A stretch of 48,669 nucleotides of DNA from Thermaceae bacterium. Its GTDB lineage: Bacteria; Deinococcota; Deinococci; Deinococcales; Marinithermaceae. Each line of letters begins with the position of its first letter. Position 1 is the first letter of the stretch. The DNA lies in the NCBI GenBank assembly GCA_026984675.1, contig JALSRQ010000098.1, forward strand, positions 1 through 48,669, read 5' to 3'. The position numbers and the translations under genes were made by a program. Of this stretch, positions 1 through 7,882 are shown in pieces. The notes under the pieces were generated by a model, which had not been told where the DNA came from, ran no database searches, and worked only from the letters and a program-made list of their open reading frames with translations.

Positions 1-277
1 CGGTGCCGAACTTCTTCCGAAACTCGGCGACCTTGGCGTCGGAGAGGGGGGCGTCGGAGGCCCCGAAGTGGACGGTCTGGGCAAAGAGCTGCCGGACGCC
101 GCCGCCGGAGCCGATCGACTGGTAGTTGACCCGCACCCCGGTCTGCTGGTGGTAGACCGCGAAGTACTTGGCGTAGAGGGGGTAGGGGAAGGTGGCCCCG
201 GCCCCGTTCAGCTGGACCGGACGGGCCGCCGCCAGCCCCAGCAGCAAAAACCCCAAGAGGAGGATCCCTTTACGCAT
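1..277 (-). CDS. pstS: Phosphate ABC transporter substrate-binding protein PstS (N-terminal part)
   Basis: Only the first 92 codons lie in the window; the rest runs off the left edge. The protein starts with a Sec signal peptide ([10 protein letters not shown], then a Leu/Ala core ending in LAAA). The mature part begins [17 protein letters not shown] and goes on to [12 protein letters not shown] and [10 protein letters not shown]. These are the phosphate-binding loops typical of PstS, which catches inorganic phosphate outside the membrane and hands it to PstCAB. The ATG at 277 is preceded by GGAGGTGA. Upstream lies a tandem direct repeat with a -10 box (298-330), fitting control by a PhoB-type regulator. 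It diverges from the beta-CASP RNase gene. pstC, pstA and pstB would be expected beyond the edge but are not visible. Confidence 0.9.
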   Translation of the reverse strand, partial: MRKGILLLGFLLLGLAAARPVQLNGAGATFPYPLYAKYFAVYHQQTGVRVNYQSIGSGGGVRQLFAQTVHFGASDAPLSDAKVAEFRKKFGT

Positions 278-297
278 GCACCATCACCTCCACGACC

Positions 298-330
298 AGG
301 CTAGCCCCCCAACGTCAGGGGAAGGTCAGG
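298..330 (-). promoter_or_regulatory. Pho-box-like tandem repeat and -10 box of pstS
   Basis: Read on the minus strand: CCTGAC (330-325), five bases, CCTGAC (319-314), ten bases, then TAGCCT (303-298) as the -10 box. The ATG follows 20 bases later after a good ribosome site. Exact hexamer repeats with an 11-base period are the classic target of OmpR/PhoB-family regulators, and position upstream of pstS suggests PhoB. The site lies directly beside the -10 box (333-338) of the divergent RNase gene, so binding could also affect that gene. Regulator identity is inferred. Confidence 0.6.
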
Positions 331-332
331 GC

Positions 333-338
333 TAAACT
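333..338 (+). promoter_or_regulatory. Leaderless-type -10 box for the beta-CASP RNase gene
   Basis: TAAACT ends six bases before the ATG at 345 and no Shine-Dalgarno sequence is present. This implies that transcription starts at or next to the start codon. No convincing -35 box is seen. Confidence 0.5.
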
Positions 339-344
339 CGGACC

Positions 345-1694
345 ATGGAACCGATGTTCATCCCCCAGGGTGCCGCCGGCACCGTGACCGGGAGCTGCCA
401 CCTGCTCGCCTACCGGGGCTACCGCCTGCTGGTGGAGTGCGGGATGTACCAGGGCGAGGCCGAGCCCAAGAACTACACCCCCTTCGGCTTCGACCCCGCC
501 CGGGTCGACGCGGTGGTGGTCACCCACGCCCACCTCGACCACATCGGCCGGCTCCCCCGTCTGGTCCGCGAGGGCTACCGGGGGCCGGTCTTCGCCACCG
601 AGCCCACCCTGCTGCTCATGCGGCCGATCCTCGAGGACGCCCTCAAGATCATGAACGAGGAGATCGCCCGCGCCCGCAGGAAGGGCCTGCCGGTTCCCGA
701 GCCGCTCTGGGACGAGGACGACCTGGCCGAGCTCTACCGCCGGCTCCAACCCCTCCCCTACTACCGGCCCCGCCGGTTCGGCCCCTTCTCGGTCGAGCTG
801 CAAAACGCCGGCCACCTGCCGGGCTCGGCCTTCGTGGTGGTCGAGGTGGAGGCCAAACGGCTGGTCTTCTCCGGCGACCTCGGCCACCGCCGCAAGGAGG
901 TGCTCCCCGACCCCGACTACCCCCCAAAGGCCAACCTGGTAGTCAGCGAGGGCACCTACGGCGACCGCCCCCACAAGCCGCTGGCGGCCACCCTCGACGA
1001 GTTCGCCCAGGTGGTGGGCGCGACCCTGGGCCGGGGCGGGAAGGTGATCGTCCCCGCCTTCGCCCTGGAGCGGGCCCAGGAGATCCTCTACTACCTGCGG
1101 GAGTTCGAGGAGCGGCGGCGGATCCCGGTGGCCCCGGTCTTCGTCGACTCTCCCCTCACCACCCGGGTGAGCGCGGTCTACGAGCGGGTCCGGGACGCCT
1201 TCTCGTTGAAGGTGCAGGCGCTCTTCAAGGCGGGCAAGGACCCCTTCCGCCCCCAAAGGCTCCGCTACACCGCCGACGTCGAGGAGTCCAAGCGCCTCAA
1301 CGAGCTCGAGGGCCCAGCCACCATCATCGCCGGCAGCGGCATGCTCACCGGCGGCCGCATCCTCCACCACCTCCGCCACCACCTCGGCGAGCCCGAGTCG
1401 GCGGTGCTCTTCGTCGGCTACCAGCCCCGCGGCGGGCTGGGGCGAAGGCTCTTGGAGGGGGCCCGCCGGGTCCGCATCCACGGCCACGAGGTCCCGGTGC
1501 GGGCCCGGGTGGTCGGGCTGGGGGGCTTCTCCGGCCACGCCGGGCAGGACGAGCTCCTCGACTGGCTCGCCGGCGAGCCCCGGGTCCTCCTGGTCCACGG
1601 CGAGCCCGACAAACTCAAGGCGCTCCAGAAAAAGCTCCGCGAACGGGGCCAGCGGGCCGAGCTCGCCCGCCTGGGCCAGGGCTACCCCTTCTGA
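345..1694 (+). CDS. Beta-CASP metallo-beta-lactamase-fold RNase
   Basis: A 449-residue protein of the beta-CASP family (CPSF-73/RNase J superfamily), closest in length and layout to TTHA0252-type RNases of Thermus. The metallo-beta-lactamase core carries the zinc-binding HAHLDH motif at residues 61-66. The segments GHLPGSAF, FSGDLGH, VSEGTYGDR, then VIVPAFALERAQEILYYL and IIAGSGMLTGGRILHHL are the beta-CASP insert and motif region. The closing GFSGHAGQDELLDWL and LLVHGEP supply the last metal ligands. The expected role is endo- or exonucleolytic RNA processing or decay in the cytoplasm. It is monocistronic and divergent from pstS, with a leaderless-type start at ATG 345. Confidence 0.88.
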   Translation: MEPMFIPQGAAGTVTGSCHLLAYRGYRLLVECGMYQGEAEPKNYTPFGFDPARVDAVVVTHAHLDHIGRLPRLVREGYRGPVFATEPTLLLMRPILEDALKIMNEEIARARRKGLPVPEPLWDEDDLAELYRRLQPLPYYRPRRFGPFSVELQNAGHLPGSAFVVVEVEAKRLVFSGDLGHRRKEVLPDPDYPPKANLVVSEGTYGDRPHKPLAATLDEFAQVVGATLGRGGKVIVPAFALERAQEILYYLREFEERRRIPVAPVFVDSPLTTRVSAVYERVRDAFSLKVQALFKAGKDPFRPQRLRYTADVEESKRLNELEGPATIIAGSGMLTGGRILHHLRHHLGEPESAVLFVGYQPRGGLGRRLLEGARRVRIHGHEVPVRARVVGLGGFSGHAGQDELLDWLAGEPRVLLVHGEPDKLKALQKKLRERGQRAELARLGQGYPF

Positions 1695-1700
1695 CCCTGA

Positions 1701-1746
1701 TTAGGGCAAATGCCCCTAACCGCCGAACCTCCGAGCGGGCGATAAT
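1701..1746 (+). promoter_or_regulatory. Promoter region of the formate dehydrogenase operon with inverted repeat
   Basis: The inverted repeat TTAGGG (1701-1706), seven bases, CCCTAA (1714-1719) lies 21 bases upstream of a GATAAT -10 box (1741-1746). A start point near 1753 would place the repeat centre at about -43, the position of a class II activator. No good -35 box is visible, which also fits an activated promoter. The repeat starts only seven bases after the stop codon of the preceding gene, so it could instead be a weak terminator stem. Confidence 0.45.
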
Positions 1747-1788
1747 ACACCAAATATCCTCGCGTCGTCCGCGAAAAGGAGGTGAGGC

Positions 1789-4700
1789 ATGCTCACGCGA
1801 AGGCAGGTCTTGAAGCTTGGGACCCTTTCCTCCAGCGTTTTCTTGCTCCGGGGGAGGGCCCAGCCCTCGGCCGGCACCCGGCTCCACAAGCCGGTCGGCG
1901 AGCACCCGGTGATCTGCCCCTACTGCGCCACCGGCTGCGGGATGATCGCGGCCGCCCAGGGGGGGCGACTGGTCAACCTCGAGGGCGACCCCGACCACCC
2001 CATCAACCGCGGCCGGCTCTGCCCCAAGGGGGAGGCCGCCCGGGGCTTCGCCGAGAGCCCCTTCCGGATGACCGAGGTCCTCTACCGGGCCCCGGGCTCG
2101 GACAAGTGGGAGAAGAAGGACCTCGACTGGGTCATCGACAGGGTGGCCCGCCGCATCAAGGCCACCCGCGACAAGACCTGGCAGGCCACCGACAGCGAGG
2201 GGCGGACCCTGAACCGCACCGAGGCGATCGCCTTCCTGGGCGGGAGCTCCAACGGCAACGAGGAGTGCTACCTCTTCGTCAAGCTGGCCCGGGCCCTCGG
2301 GCTCAGCTACATCGAGCACCAGGCCCGGATCTGCCACTCCTCCACCGTTCCCGCCCTGGGCGAGAGCTTCGGCCGGGGGGCGATGACCAACCACCCGATC
2401 GACTTCAAAAACGCCGACGTGATCCTGGTCGAGGGCGGCAACCCCGCCGAGCAGCACCCCCTCACCTTCCACTGGATCATGGAGGCCAAGAAGCGGGGCG
2501 CCAAGCTGATCGTGGTCGACCCCCGCTTCAACCGCACCGCCTCCCGGGCCGACCTCTTCGCCCAGATCCGGGTGGGCACCGACATCGCCTTCATGGGCGG
2601 GCTGATCCACTACATCCTGGAGCACGGGCTCTACGACGAGTACTACGTCAAGAACTACACCAACGCGAGCTTCCTGATCCACCCCGACTTCAAGACCGCC
2701 ACCGACCTCGACGGGGTCTTCAGCGGCTTCCAGCCCACCCCGGAAAACCCCGAGCAGGAGGGGGTCTACGACCGCAGCACCTGGACCTACCAGCTCGACG
2801 AGCAGGGCTACGTCAAGCGCGACCCCACGCTTCAAGACCCCCACACCGTCTTCCAGCTTTTGAAAAAGCACTATTCCCGCTACGATCTTAAGACCGTCTC
2901 CGACATCACCGGCATCCCGGTCAAGAAGCTGGAGAAGATCTACGCCACCTACGCCTCCACCGGCCGCCCCGGCCGGGTGGGCACGATCACCTACGCAATG
3001 GGGGCCACCCAGCACTCCTACGGCACCCAGCACATCCGCACCTACGCCATCGTTCAGCTCCTGCTCGGCAACATCGGGGTGGCGGGCGGCGGGGTGAACG
3101 CCCTCCGGGGCCACTCCAACGTCCAGGGCTCCACCGACCACGCGATCCTCTTCCACATCCTCCCCGGCTACATGCCGACCCCCAAGGCCCACCAGCAGAG
3201 CCTGGAGACCTACCTCGCCGAGTCGACCCCGAAACGCCTCCTCCCCAACGCCCCCAACTGGTGGGAGAACCTCCCCAAGTACTTCGTTAGCCTGCTCAAG
3301 GCCTGGTGGCCGGAGATCGACCCCAAGATCAGCTACCACTACCTCGCCAAGCTCGCCCCCCACAAAGACGGCAAGCCCGACGCCTCCACCGACTTCTCCC
3401 ACCACGCCCTTTTGCACGCGGCCCTCTCCGGGGTGCTCAAGGGGATGGTGGTGCTCGGCCAGAACCCGGCGATGAGCGCGGCCAACGTCCACATGGCCCG
3501 TAAGGCGCTCGACGCCCTGGAGTGGATGGTCGTGCTCGACCCCTTCGAGACCGAGACCGCCGCCCACTGGAAGCGGCCGGGGGTGAACCCCGCCGACGTC
3601 CAGACCGAGGTCTTCTTCATCCCCACCCCGGTCTGGATCGAGAAGACCGGTTCGATCACCAACACCGGGCTTTGGGCCCAGTGGTCGGAGAAGGCGGTGG
3701 ACCCGCCCGAGGGCACGGTCGACGAGATGTACTTCTTCACCCGGCTGGTGGAGAAGCTCAAAGAGCTCTACCAAAAGGAGGGCGGGGCCTTCCCCGACCC
3801 GATCCTCCACCTCTCCTGGCCCCAGTACTCGGAGAAGCAGGCCGAGGCCTGGGCCAAGGAGATCAACGGCTACGACCTCACCACCGGCAAGCAGGTGGCG
3901 AGCTTCACCCACCTCAAGGCCGACGGCACCACCGCCGCCGGCAACTGGCTCTACTCCGGCTCCTGGACCGAGGCCGGCAACATGATGGCCCGCCGCGACT
4001 CCAAGACCGACCACCCGGCGGGGATCGGAATCTACCCCAACTGGGCCTGGTGCTGGCCGGTCAACCGGCGGATCCGCTACAACCGGGCCTCGGTCTGGTT
4101 CGACACCGGCCAGCCCCGGGACCCAAAGCGCTGGGTCATCCGCTGGGACCCCGAGAAGAAGAAGTGGCTGGGCGACGTGCCCGACGGCGGCTGGGCTCCG
4201 GGCACCGTGCTCCCCTTCATCATGAAGCCCGACGGGGTCGGCCACATCTTCGCCACCAAGCTCAAGGACGGCCCCTTCCCCGAGCACTACGAGCCCTGGG
4301 AGAGCCTGGTCCTAAACCCCATGGGCCACCAGAACGACCCCGTCTGCAAGGTCTGGAAGTTCAAAGACCTCGACGTCTACGGCGACCCCGAGGCCTACCC
4401 CATCATCGCCACCACCTACCGGCTCACCGAGCACTGGCACACCGGCATGATGAGCCGGAACGTCCCCTGGCTCCTGGAGCTCCAGCCCGATCCCTTCGTC
4501 GAGATCGGCACCGCGCTGGCCCAGGACCTGGGGATTAAGAACGGCGACTGGGTCCTGGTCGAGTCCGCTCGCGGCTCGGTGGAGGCGGTGGCCATCGTCA
4601 CCCAGCGCATCCAGCCGATGAAGATCGAGGACGCCAAGGGGGTGCGCACCGTCCACCAGGTCGGCCTGCCCTGGCACTGGGGCTACATGGGCGGCGGCGC

Positions 4701-4881
4701 CCGACCCAACTCGGCCGGGAACGCCCTCACCCCCAGCGTCCACGACCCCAACGCCTTCATCCCGGAAACCAAGGCGATGCTGGTCCGGATCAAGAAGCTC
4801 GCCCGACCGCCCAAGAAGATCGACCTCGACTACAAGCGGCTCTCGCGCGAGCAAAAGCTCCGCTTGGCGGAGAAGCTCTAG
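1789..4881 (+). CDS. fdhA: Formate dehydrogenase, molybdopterin catalytic subunit (Cys type, Tat-exported)
   Basis: A 1030-residue molybdopterin oxidoreductase of the FdnG/FdoG type that oxidises formate to CO2. The N-terminus has a twin-arginine signal (TRRQVLKLG), so the enzyme should be exported folded. A 4Fe-4S cluster is bound by C43, C46, C50 and C78. The active-site segment QARICHSSTVPALGESFGRG matches the region where E. coli FdnG has selenocysteine; here it is an ordinary Cys182 (TGC), and the next His is kept. Downstream FGRGAMTNH and GGNPAEQHP are typical of formate dehydrogenases. The ATG is preceded by AAGGAGGTGA. It is the first gene of an operon with the Fe-S and NrfD-type subunits. 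Formate as substrate is inferred from the family and from fdhD/fdhE next door. Confidence 0.9.
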   Translation: MLTRRQVLKLGTLSSSVFLLRGRAQPSAGTRLHKPVGEHPVICPYCATGCGMIAAAQGGRLVNLEGDPDHPINRGRLCPKGEAARGFAESPFRMTEVLYRAPGSDKWEKKDLDWVIDRVARRIKATRDKTWQATDSEGRTLNRTEAIAFLGGSSNGNEECYLFVKLARALGLSYIEHQARICHSSTVPALGESFGRGAMTNHPIDFKNADVILVEGGNPAEQHPLTFHWIMEAKKRGAKLIVVDPRFNRTASRADLFAQIRVGTDIAFMGGLIHYILEHGLYDEYYVKNYTNASFLIHPDFKTATDLDGVFSGFQPTPENPEQEGVYDRSTWTYQLDEQGYVKRDPTLQDPHTVFQLLKKHYSRYDLKTVSDITGIPVKKLEKIYATYASTGRPGRVGTITYAMGATQHSYGTQHIRTYAIVQLLLGNIGVAGGGVNALRGHSNVQGSTDHAILFHILPGYMPTPKAHQQSLETYLAESTPKRLLPNAPNWWENLPKYFVSLLKAWWPEIDPKISYHYLAKLAPHKDGKPDASTDFSHHALLHAALSGVLKGMVVLGQNPAMSAANVHMARKALDALEWMVVLDPFETETAAHWKRPGVNPADVQTEVFFIPTPVWIEKTGSITNTGLWAQWSEKAVDPPEGTVDEMYFFTRLVEKLKELYQKEGGAFPDPILHLSWPQYSEKQAEAWAKEINGYDLTTGKQVASFTHLKADGTTAAGNWLYSGSWTEAGNMMARRDSKTDHPAGIGIYPNWAWCWPVNRRIRYNRASVWFDTGQPRDPKRWVIRWDPEKKKWLGDVPDGGWAPGTVLPFIMKPDGVGHIFATKLKDGPFPEHYEPWESLVLNPMGHQNDPVCKVWKFKDLDVYGDPEAYPIIATTYRLTEHWHTGMMSRNVPWLLELQPDPFVEIGTALAQDLGIKNGDWVLVESARGSVEAVAIVTQRIQPMKIEDAKGVRTVHQVGLPWHWGYMGGGARPNSAGNALTPSVHDPNAFIPETKAMLVRIKKLARPPKKIDLDYKRLSREQKLRLAEKL

Positions 4882-4890
4882 GGAGGGAGC

Positions 4891-5661
4891 ATGCCAAGGT
4901 CCAGCGATTTTGCCATCCTCTTCGACGCCTCCTACTGCATCGGCTGCCGGGCCTGCCAGGTCGGCTGCAAGCAGTGGAACGACCTCCCGGCAACCGAGAC
5001 CCAAAACACCGGGTCCTACGACCCACTGGTCCTCTCGGCCCAGACCTGGCTCAAGATGAGCTACCACGAGGGGCTGGATAAGCAGGGCGAGGTCTACTGG
5101 GACTTCACCCGCACCTCCTGCATGCACTGCAGCGAGGCGGCCTGCGTCGAGGCCTGCCCCACCGGGGCGATGAACTACCGCCCCGGCGGGGTGGTGACGG
5201 TGGACCAGGACTGGTGCATCGGCTGCCGCAACTGCGTGCAGGCCTGCCCCTACGACGCGGTGCACTACGACGAGGAAAAGGGCGTGGTGCAAAAGTGCAC
5301 CCTCTGCCACGACCGGATCGCCAACGGACTGGAACCGGCCTGCGTCAAGGCCTGCCCCACCGGGGCGCTCCGCTTCGGGACCTACGGGGCCATGCGGCGG
5401 GCCGCCCGGGAGCGGGTCGAGGCGCTCAAGGCCGAGGGCTACGACGAGGCCAACGTCTACGGCCTCAAGGAGATGGGCGGCACCCACGTGATCTACGTGC
5501 TGCTCCGCCACCCCTCGACCTACGGCCTGCCGATCGAGCCGATGACCCAGCGCCACAAGGTGGCGGTCGACTGGCTCTCCGCCGGCATCGCCGCCGCCAC
5601 CCTGGGCACGCTGGGCTGGGTGATCGCCCGTCGCGAGGAGGTCTCGGGAGGTGAATCATGA
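4891..5661 (+). CDS. fdhB: Formate dehydrogenase iron-sulfur subunit
   Basis: A 256-residue electron-transfer subunit with four ferredoxin-like cysteine groups for four 4Fe-4S clusters: CIGCRACQVGC, CMHCSEAACVEAC, CIGCRNCVQAC, and CTLC with ACVKACP. A single hydrophobic helix near the C-terminus (WLSAGIAAATLGTLGWVIA) anchors it in the membrane, as in FdnH. It passes electrons from the catalytic subunit to the NrfD-type membrane protein. The ATG follows GGGAGGGAG and lies nine bases after the fdhA stop. Its stop overlaps the next start by four bases (ATGA), so the two are translationally coupled. Confidence 0.92.
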   Translation: MPRSSDFAILFDASYCIGCRACQVGCKQWNDLPATETQNTGSYDPLVLSAQTWLKMSYHEGLDKQGEVYWDFTRTSCMHCSEAACVEACPTGAMNYRPGGVVTVDQDWCIGCRNCVQACPYDAVHYDEEKGVVQKCTLCHDRIANGLEPACVKACPTGALRFGTYGAMRRAARERVEALKAEGYDEANVYGLKEMGGTHVIYVLLRHPSTYGLPIEPMTQRHKVAVDWLSAGIAAATLGTLGWVIARREEVSGGES

Positions 5662-6419
5662 GCGGCGGCGAGTGGGGCATCTACATCGTCCTCTACTTCT
5701 GGCTGGCAGGCTTCGGCGGGGGGGCGTTCCTCCTCGCCCTGAGCCAGCGGGACCGCTGGCTGGAACGGGTCGGGGCCTGGCTCGCCTTCCTCGGCGTGGT
5801 GGTCGGCGCCCTCCTCCTGGTCATCGACCTCGGCCAGCCTCTCCGGTTCTGGCACCTCTTGGCGAGCTTCCGGCCAATCTCGGTGATGTGGCTGGGCTCG
5901 GCCTTCCTCTTCCTCGACGGGATCGCGCTCTTTATCCTGCTGTTTTTGCGGGAGTGGCCGCCCCTCCTGGTCTGGGTGGCGGCGATCCTGACCCTCTTGG
6001 TGGTGGGCTACACCGGGGTCTTGCTCACCGCCACCGCCAAGCCCTTCTGGTCGGCGAGCCCCTTGATCCCCTGGATCTTCCTGGCCTCGGCCGGCACCAC
6101 CGGGGCCGCCGTGCTCGCCCTCTTTGGAGCGAGCGAGGGCGTCCACCGGGCGGCCTACTGGCTGGCCTGGGTCGAGGGGGCCCTGATCCTCCTGCACCTG
6201 GTCTGGACCTACCCCAGCGCCGAGACCGCCGTGCGGGCGCTGCTCTCGGGCCCGCTGGCCTGGGCGTTCTGGGGCTTCGTGGCCTTTGGCTTTGGCCTCC
6301 CCCTCTGGCTGGAGACCCGCAAAAAGGGGCTCTGGCTGGCCGCCCTGTTGGTCCTGGTGGGGGGGTTCCTGCTCCGCTACTTCGTGGTCTACGCCGGTCA
6401 GATAGGGTACGTGATCTAA
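5658..6419 (+). CDS. NrfD/PsrC-type membrane subunit of formate dehydrogenase
   Basis: A 253-residue integral membrane protein with about eight hydrophobic helices, starting GIYIVLYFWLAGFGGGAFLL. The segment DLGQPLRFWHLL and the overall layout fit the NrfD/PsrC family of quinone-interacting subunits. It should pass electrons from the Fe-S subunit to, or from, the menaquinone pool. It takes the place of the cytochrome b subunit (FdnI) of the E. coli enzyme, so no heme is expected here. Its start overlaps the fdhB stop by four bases. A strong GC hairpin follows the gene. Confidence 0.85.
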   Translation: MSGGEWGIYIVLYFWLAGFGGGAFLLALSQRDRWLERVGAWLAFLGVVVGALLLVIDLGQPLRFWHLLASFRPISVMWLGSAFLFLDGIALFILLFLREWPPLLVWVAAILTLLVVGYTGVLLTATAKPFWSASPLIPWIFLASAGTTGAAVLALFGASEGVHRAAYWLAWVEGALILLHLVWTYPSAETAVRALLSGPLAWAFWGFVAFGFGLPLWLETRKKGLWLAALLVLVGGFLLRYFVVYAGQIGYVI

Positions 6420-6423
6420 AGAA

Positions 6424-6445
6424 GGGGCCGCCTCCGGGCGGCCCC
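6424..6445 (+). terminator. GC-rich hairpin after the NrfD-type subunit gene
   Basis: GGGGCCGCC (6424-6432), loop TCCG, GGCGGCCCC (6437-6445): a perfect nine-base-pair stem five bases after the stop codon. No long T run follows, so it may be a partial terminator or an mRNA-stabilising stem separating the enzyme subunits from fdhE and fdhD. Confidence 0.5.
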
Positions 6446-6461
6446 GTTCGGGGAGACTTCC

Positions 6462-7085
6462 ATGACGCTGGCCGAACTCTACCGGGAACTCGACGCGATC
6501 CCCGCCCCCGACTGGACGCCGGGGGCCCCCTTCAGGGAGGCCGGGGCGGTGCTCCGGGCGGTGGTCGAGAGGCTTCGGGCCTACGACCCCGAGCTGGCGG
6601 AAGAGGCCGCCGGGCTCCTCGGGCTGGAGGCCGGGGAACTCGAGGCCCTCCTGGCCGAGGCCTACGCCGGCGAGCTTGGGGACCGGCCGGAGGCCGAGCG
6701 CTTCGCCCTCCTCGCCGCCCTCCGGGCCTACGCCCGGGGAATGGGCCGGGAGGCCGAGGGGGAGGACGCCCGCTGCCCGGTCTGCGGGGGCGAGGCCGAC
6801 GTCGCCTACCTCGACGAGGAGGGGTTCCGGCACCTGGTCTGCGGGGTTTGCGACAGCCGCTGGACGGTGCCCCGCATCGCCTGCCCCTACTGCGGCGAGA
6901 CCCGCCACGAAAGGCTCCGCTACTACCCCTACGACCCCCACTACCGGCTCTACCAGTGCCTCACCTGCGGCGCCACCCTGCCGGCGGTGGACCTAAGGGA
7001 GGCGGGGCGGCTCGACCTCCCTTCGCTCCGGGCGGCGGGGGTCGAGATGCGCTACCTGCTCGAGACCCAGCGGGTGGAGGGCTAG
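6462..7085 (+). CDS. fdhE: Formate dehydrogenase accessory protein FdhE
   Basis: A 207-residue cytoplasmic protein with an N-terminal helical domain and a C-terminal rubredoxin-like part. The latter holds four CxxC pairs: CPVC, CGVCDSRW, CPYCG and CLTCGA. This is the signature of FdhE, which assists maturation of formate dehydrogenase and binds iron through these cysteines. It is shorter than E. coli FdhE (about 309 residues). A GGGGAG sequence precedes the ATG. It follows the structural genes after a hairpin and is separated from fdhD by two bases. Confidence 0.88.
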   Translation: MTLAELYRELDAIPAPDWTPGAPFREAGAVLRAVVERLRAYDPELAEEAAGLLGLEAGELEALLAEAYAGELGDRPEAERFALLAALRAYARGMGREAEGEDARCPVCGGEADVAYLDEEGFRHLVCGVCDSRWTVPRIACPYCGETRHERLRYYPYDPHYRLYQCLTCGATLPAVDLREAGRLDLPSLRAAGVEMRYLLETQRVEG

Positions 7086-7087
7086 CC

Positions 7088-7882
7088 GTGTACCGCTACC
7101 AAAAGGGCGAGCTGGTCCCCGCCGAGTTCCCCCTTCCCCCCGAGGACGAGCTCGAGGTGGTGGTCAACGACCGGGTGCTGGTCCGGCTCGCCTACACCCC
7201 CGGCGCCGAGGCCGCGCTGGGGCTCGGCTACCTCTGGAACCAGGGGTTTTTTGACCGGCTCGACCAGGTGGCCTGGGTCTACGACCCTGACCGGCGGCGC
7301 TTTTGCTTGCGGGTGGAACGGGTTCCCGAGGCCGAGGTCGGCCTCCGGAGCTCGGCCTGCGTCGGCGGGCTGAGCTACGGCCGCCGCCCGTTGAGGCCGC
7401 TGCCCGAGGCCGCCGTCGAGCCCGAGCTCCCCTTCCTGCTCCACCGAAAGCTGCAGGCGGCCTCCCGGCTTTACAAAAGGACCCGCGGGGTGCACGCGGC
7501 AGCGCTCTTTGACCTCGAGGGCCGCCTCCTCCTCCACTTCGAAGACGTCGGCCGCCACAACGCCCTCGACCGGCTGGCAGGGGCGGCGCTCCTCGAGGGC
7601 CTCTCGGGGCCCTTCGCCCTCGCAGCCACCGGCCGGTTCTCCCGCGAGATGGCCGAGAAGGCGATCCACCTGGGGGCGGTGGTGGCGGTCACCCGCACCG
7701 GGGCCACCGACCGGGCGGTGCGCCTGGCCCGGGCCTTCGGGCTCACCGTGGTGGCCTACGTCCGGCCCGGGAGCTACCGGGTCTACGCCCACCCCGAGAG
7801 GCTCTCGAGGTCCTCGGGCCGGTTGACGTTGGCGAAGATCGAAGACCCGAAGCGGTCCCGCACCTCCCGCCAGGGGAGGTAG
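7088..7882 (+). CDS. fdhD: Formate dehydrogenase accessory sulfurtransferase FdhD
   Basis: A 264-residue protein starting at GTG 7088, two bases after the fdhE stop. FdhD transfers sulfur to the molybdenum cofactor of formate dehydrogenase and is needed for activity. Family segments include RSSACVGGLSYG, TRGVHAAALFD, FEDVGRHNALDRL, ATGRFSREMAEKA and TRTGATDRAVRLA. The family normally ends near RVYAHPERL. Here a 25-residue tail follows whose DNA is the antisense of the end of mobA, giving a 100-base convergent overlap. The usual Cys-x2-Cys loop appears as a single cysteine in SSACVGG. Confidence 0.9.
   Translation: MYRYQKGELVPAEFPLPPEDELEVVVNDRVLVRLAYTPGAEAALGLGYLWNQGFFDRLDQVAWVYDPDRRRFCLRVERVPEAEVGLRSSACVGGLSYGRRPLRPLPEAAVEPELPFLLHRKLQAASRLYKRTRGVHAAALFDLEGRLLLHFEDVGRHNALDRLAGAALLEGLSGPFALAATGRFSREMAEKAIHLGAVVAVTRTGATDRAVRLARAFGLTVVAYVRPGSYRVYAHPERLSRSSGRLTLAKIEDPKRSRTSRQGR

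Noticed and set aside
315-1598. Long reverse-strand open frame opposite the beta-CASP gene, and similar long frames opposite most genes
   Set aside because: Very GC-rich DNA lacks stop codons in shadow frames. These translations are Gly/Pro/Arg-rich, show no domains, and mirror well-supported genes.
2332-2334. Possible selenocysteine in the formate dehydrogenase
   Set aside because: The codon is TGC, not TGA, so it is an ordinary cysteine and no SECIS element is needed.
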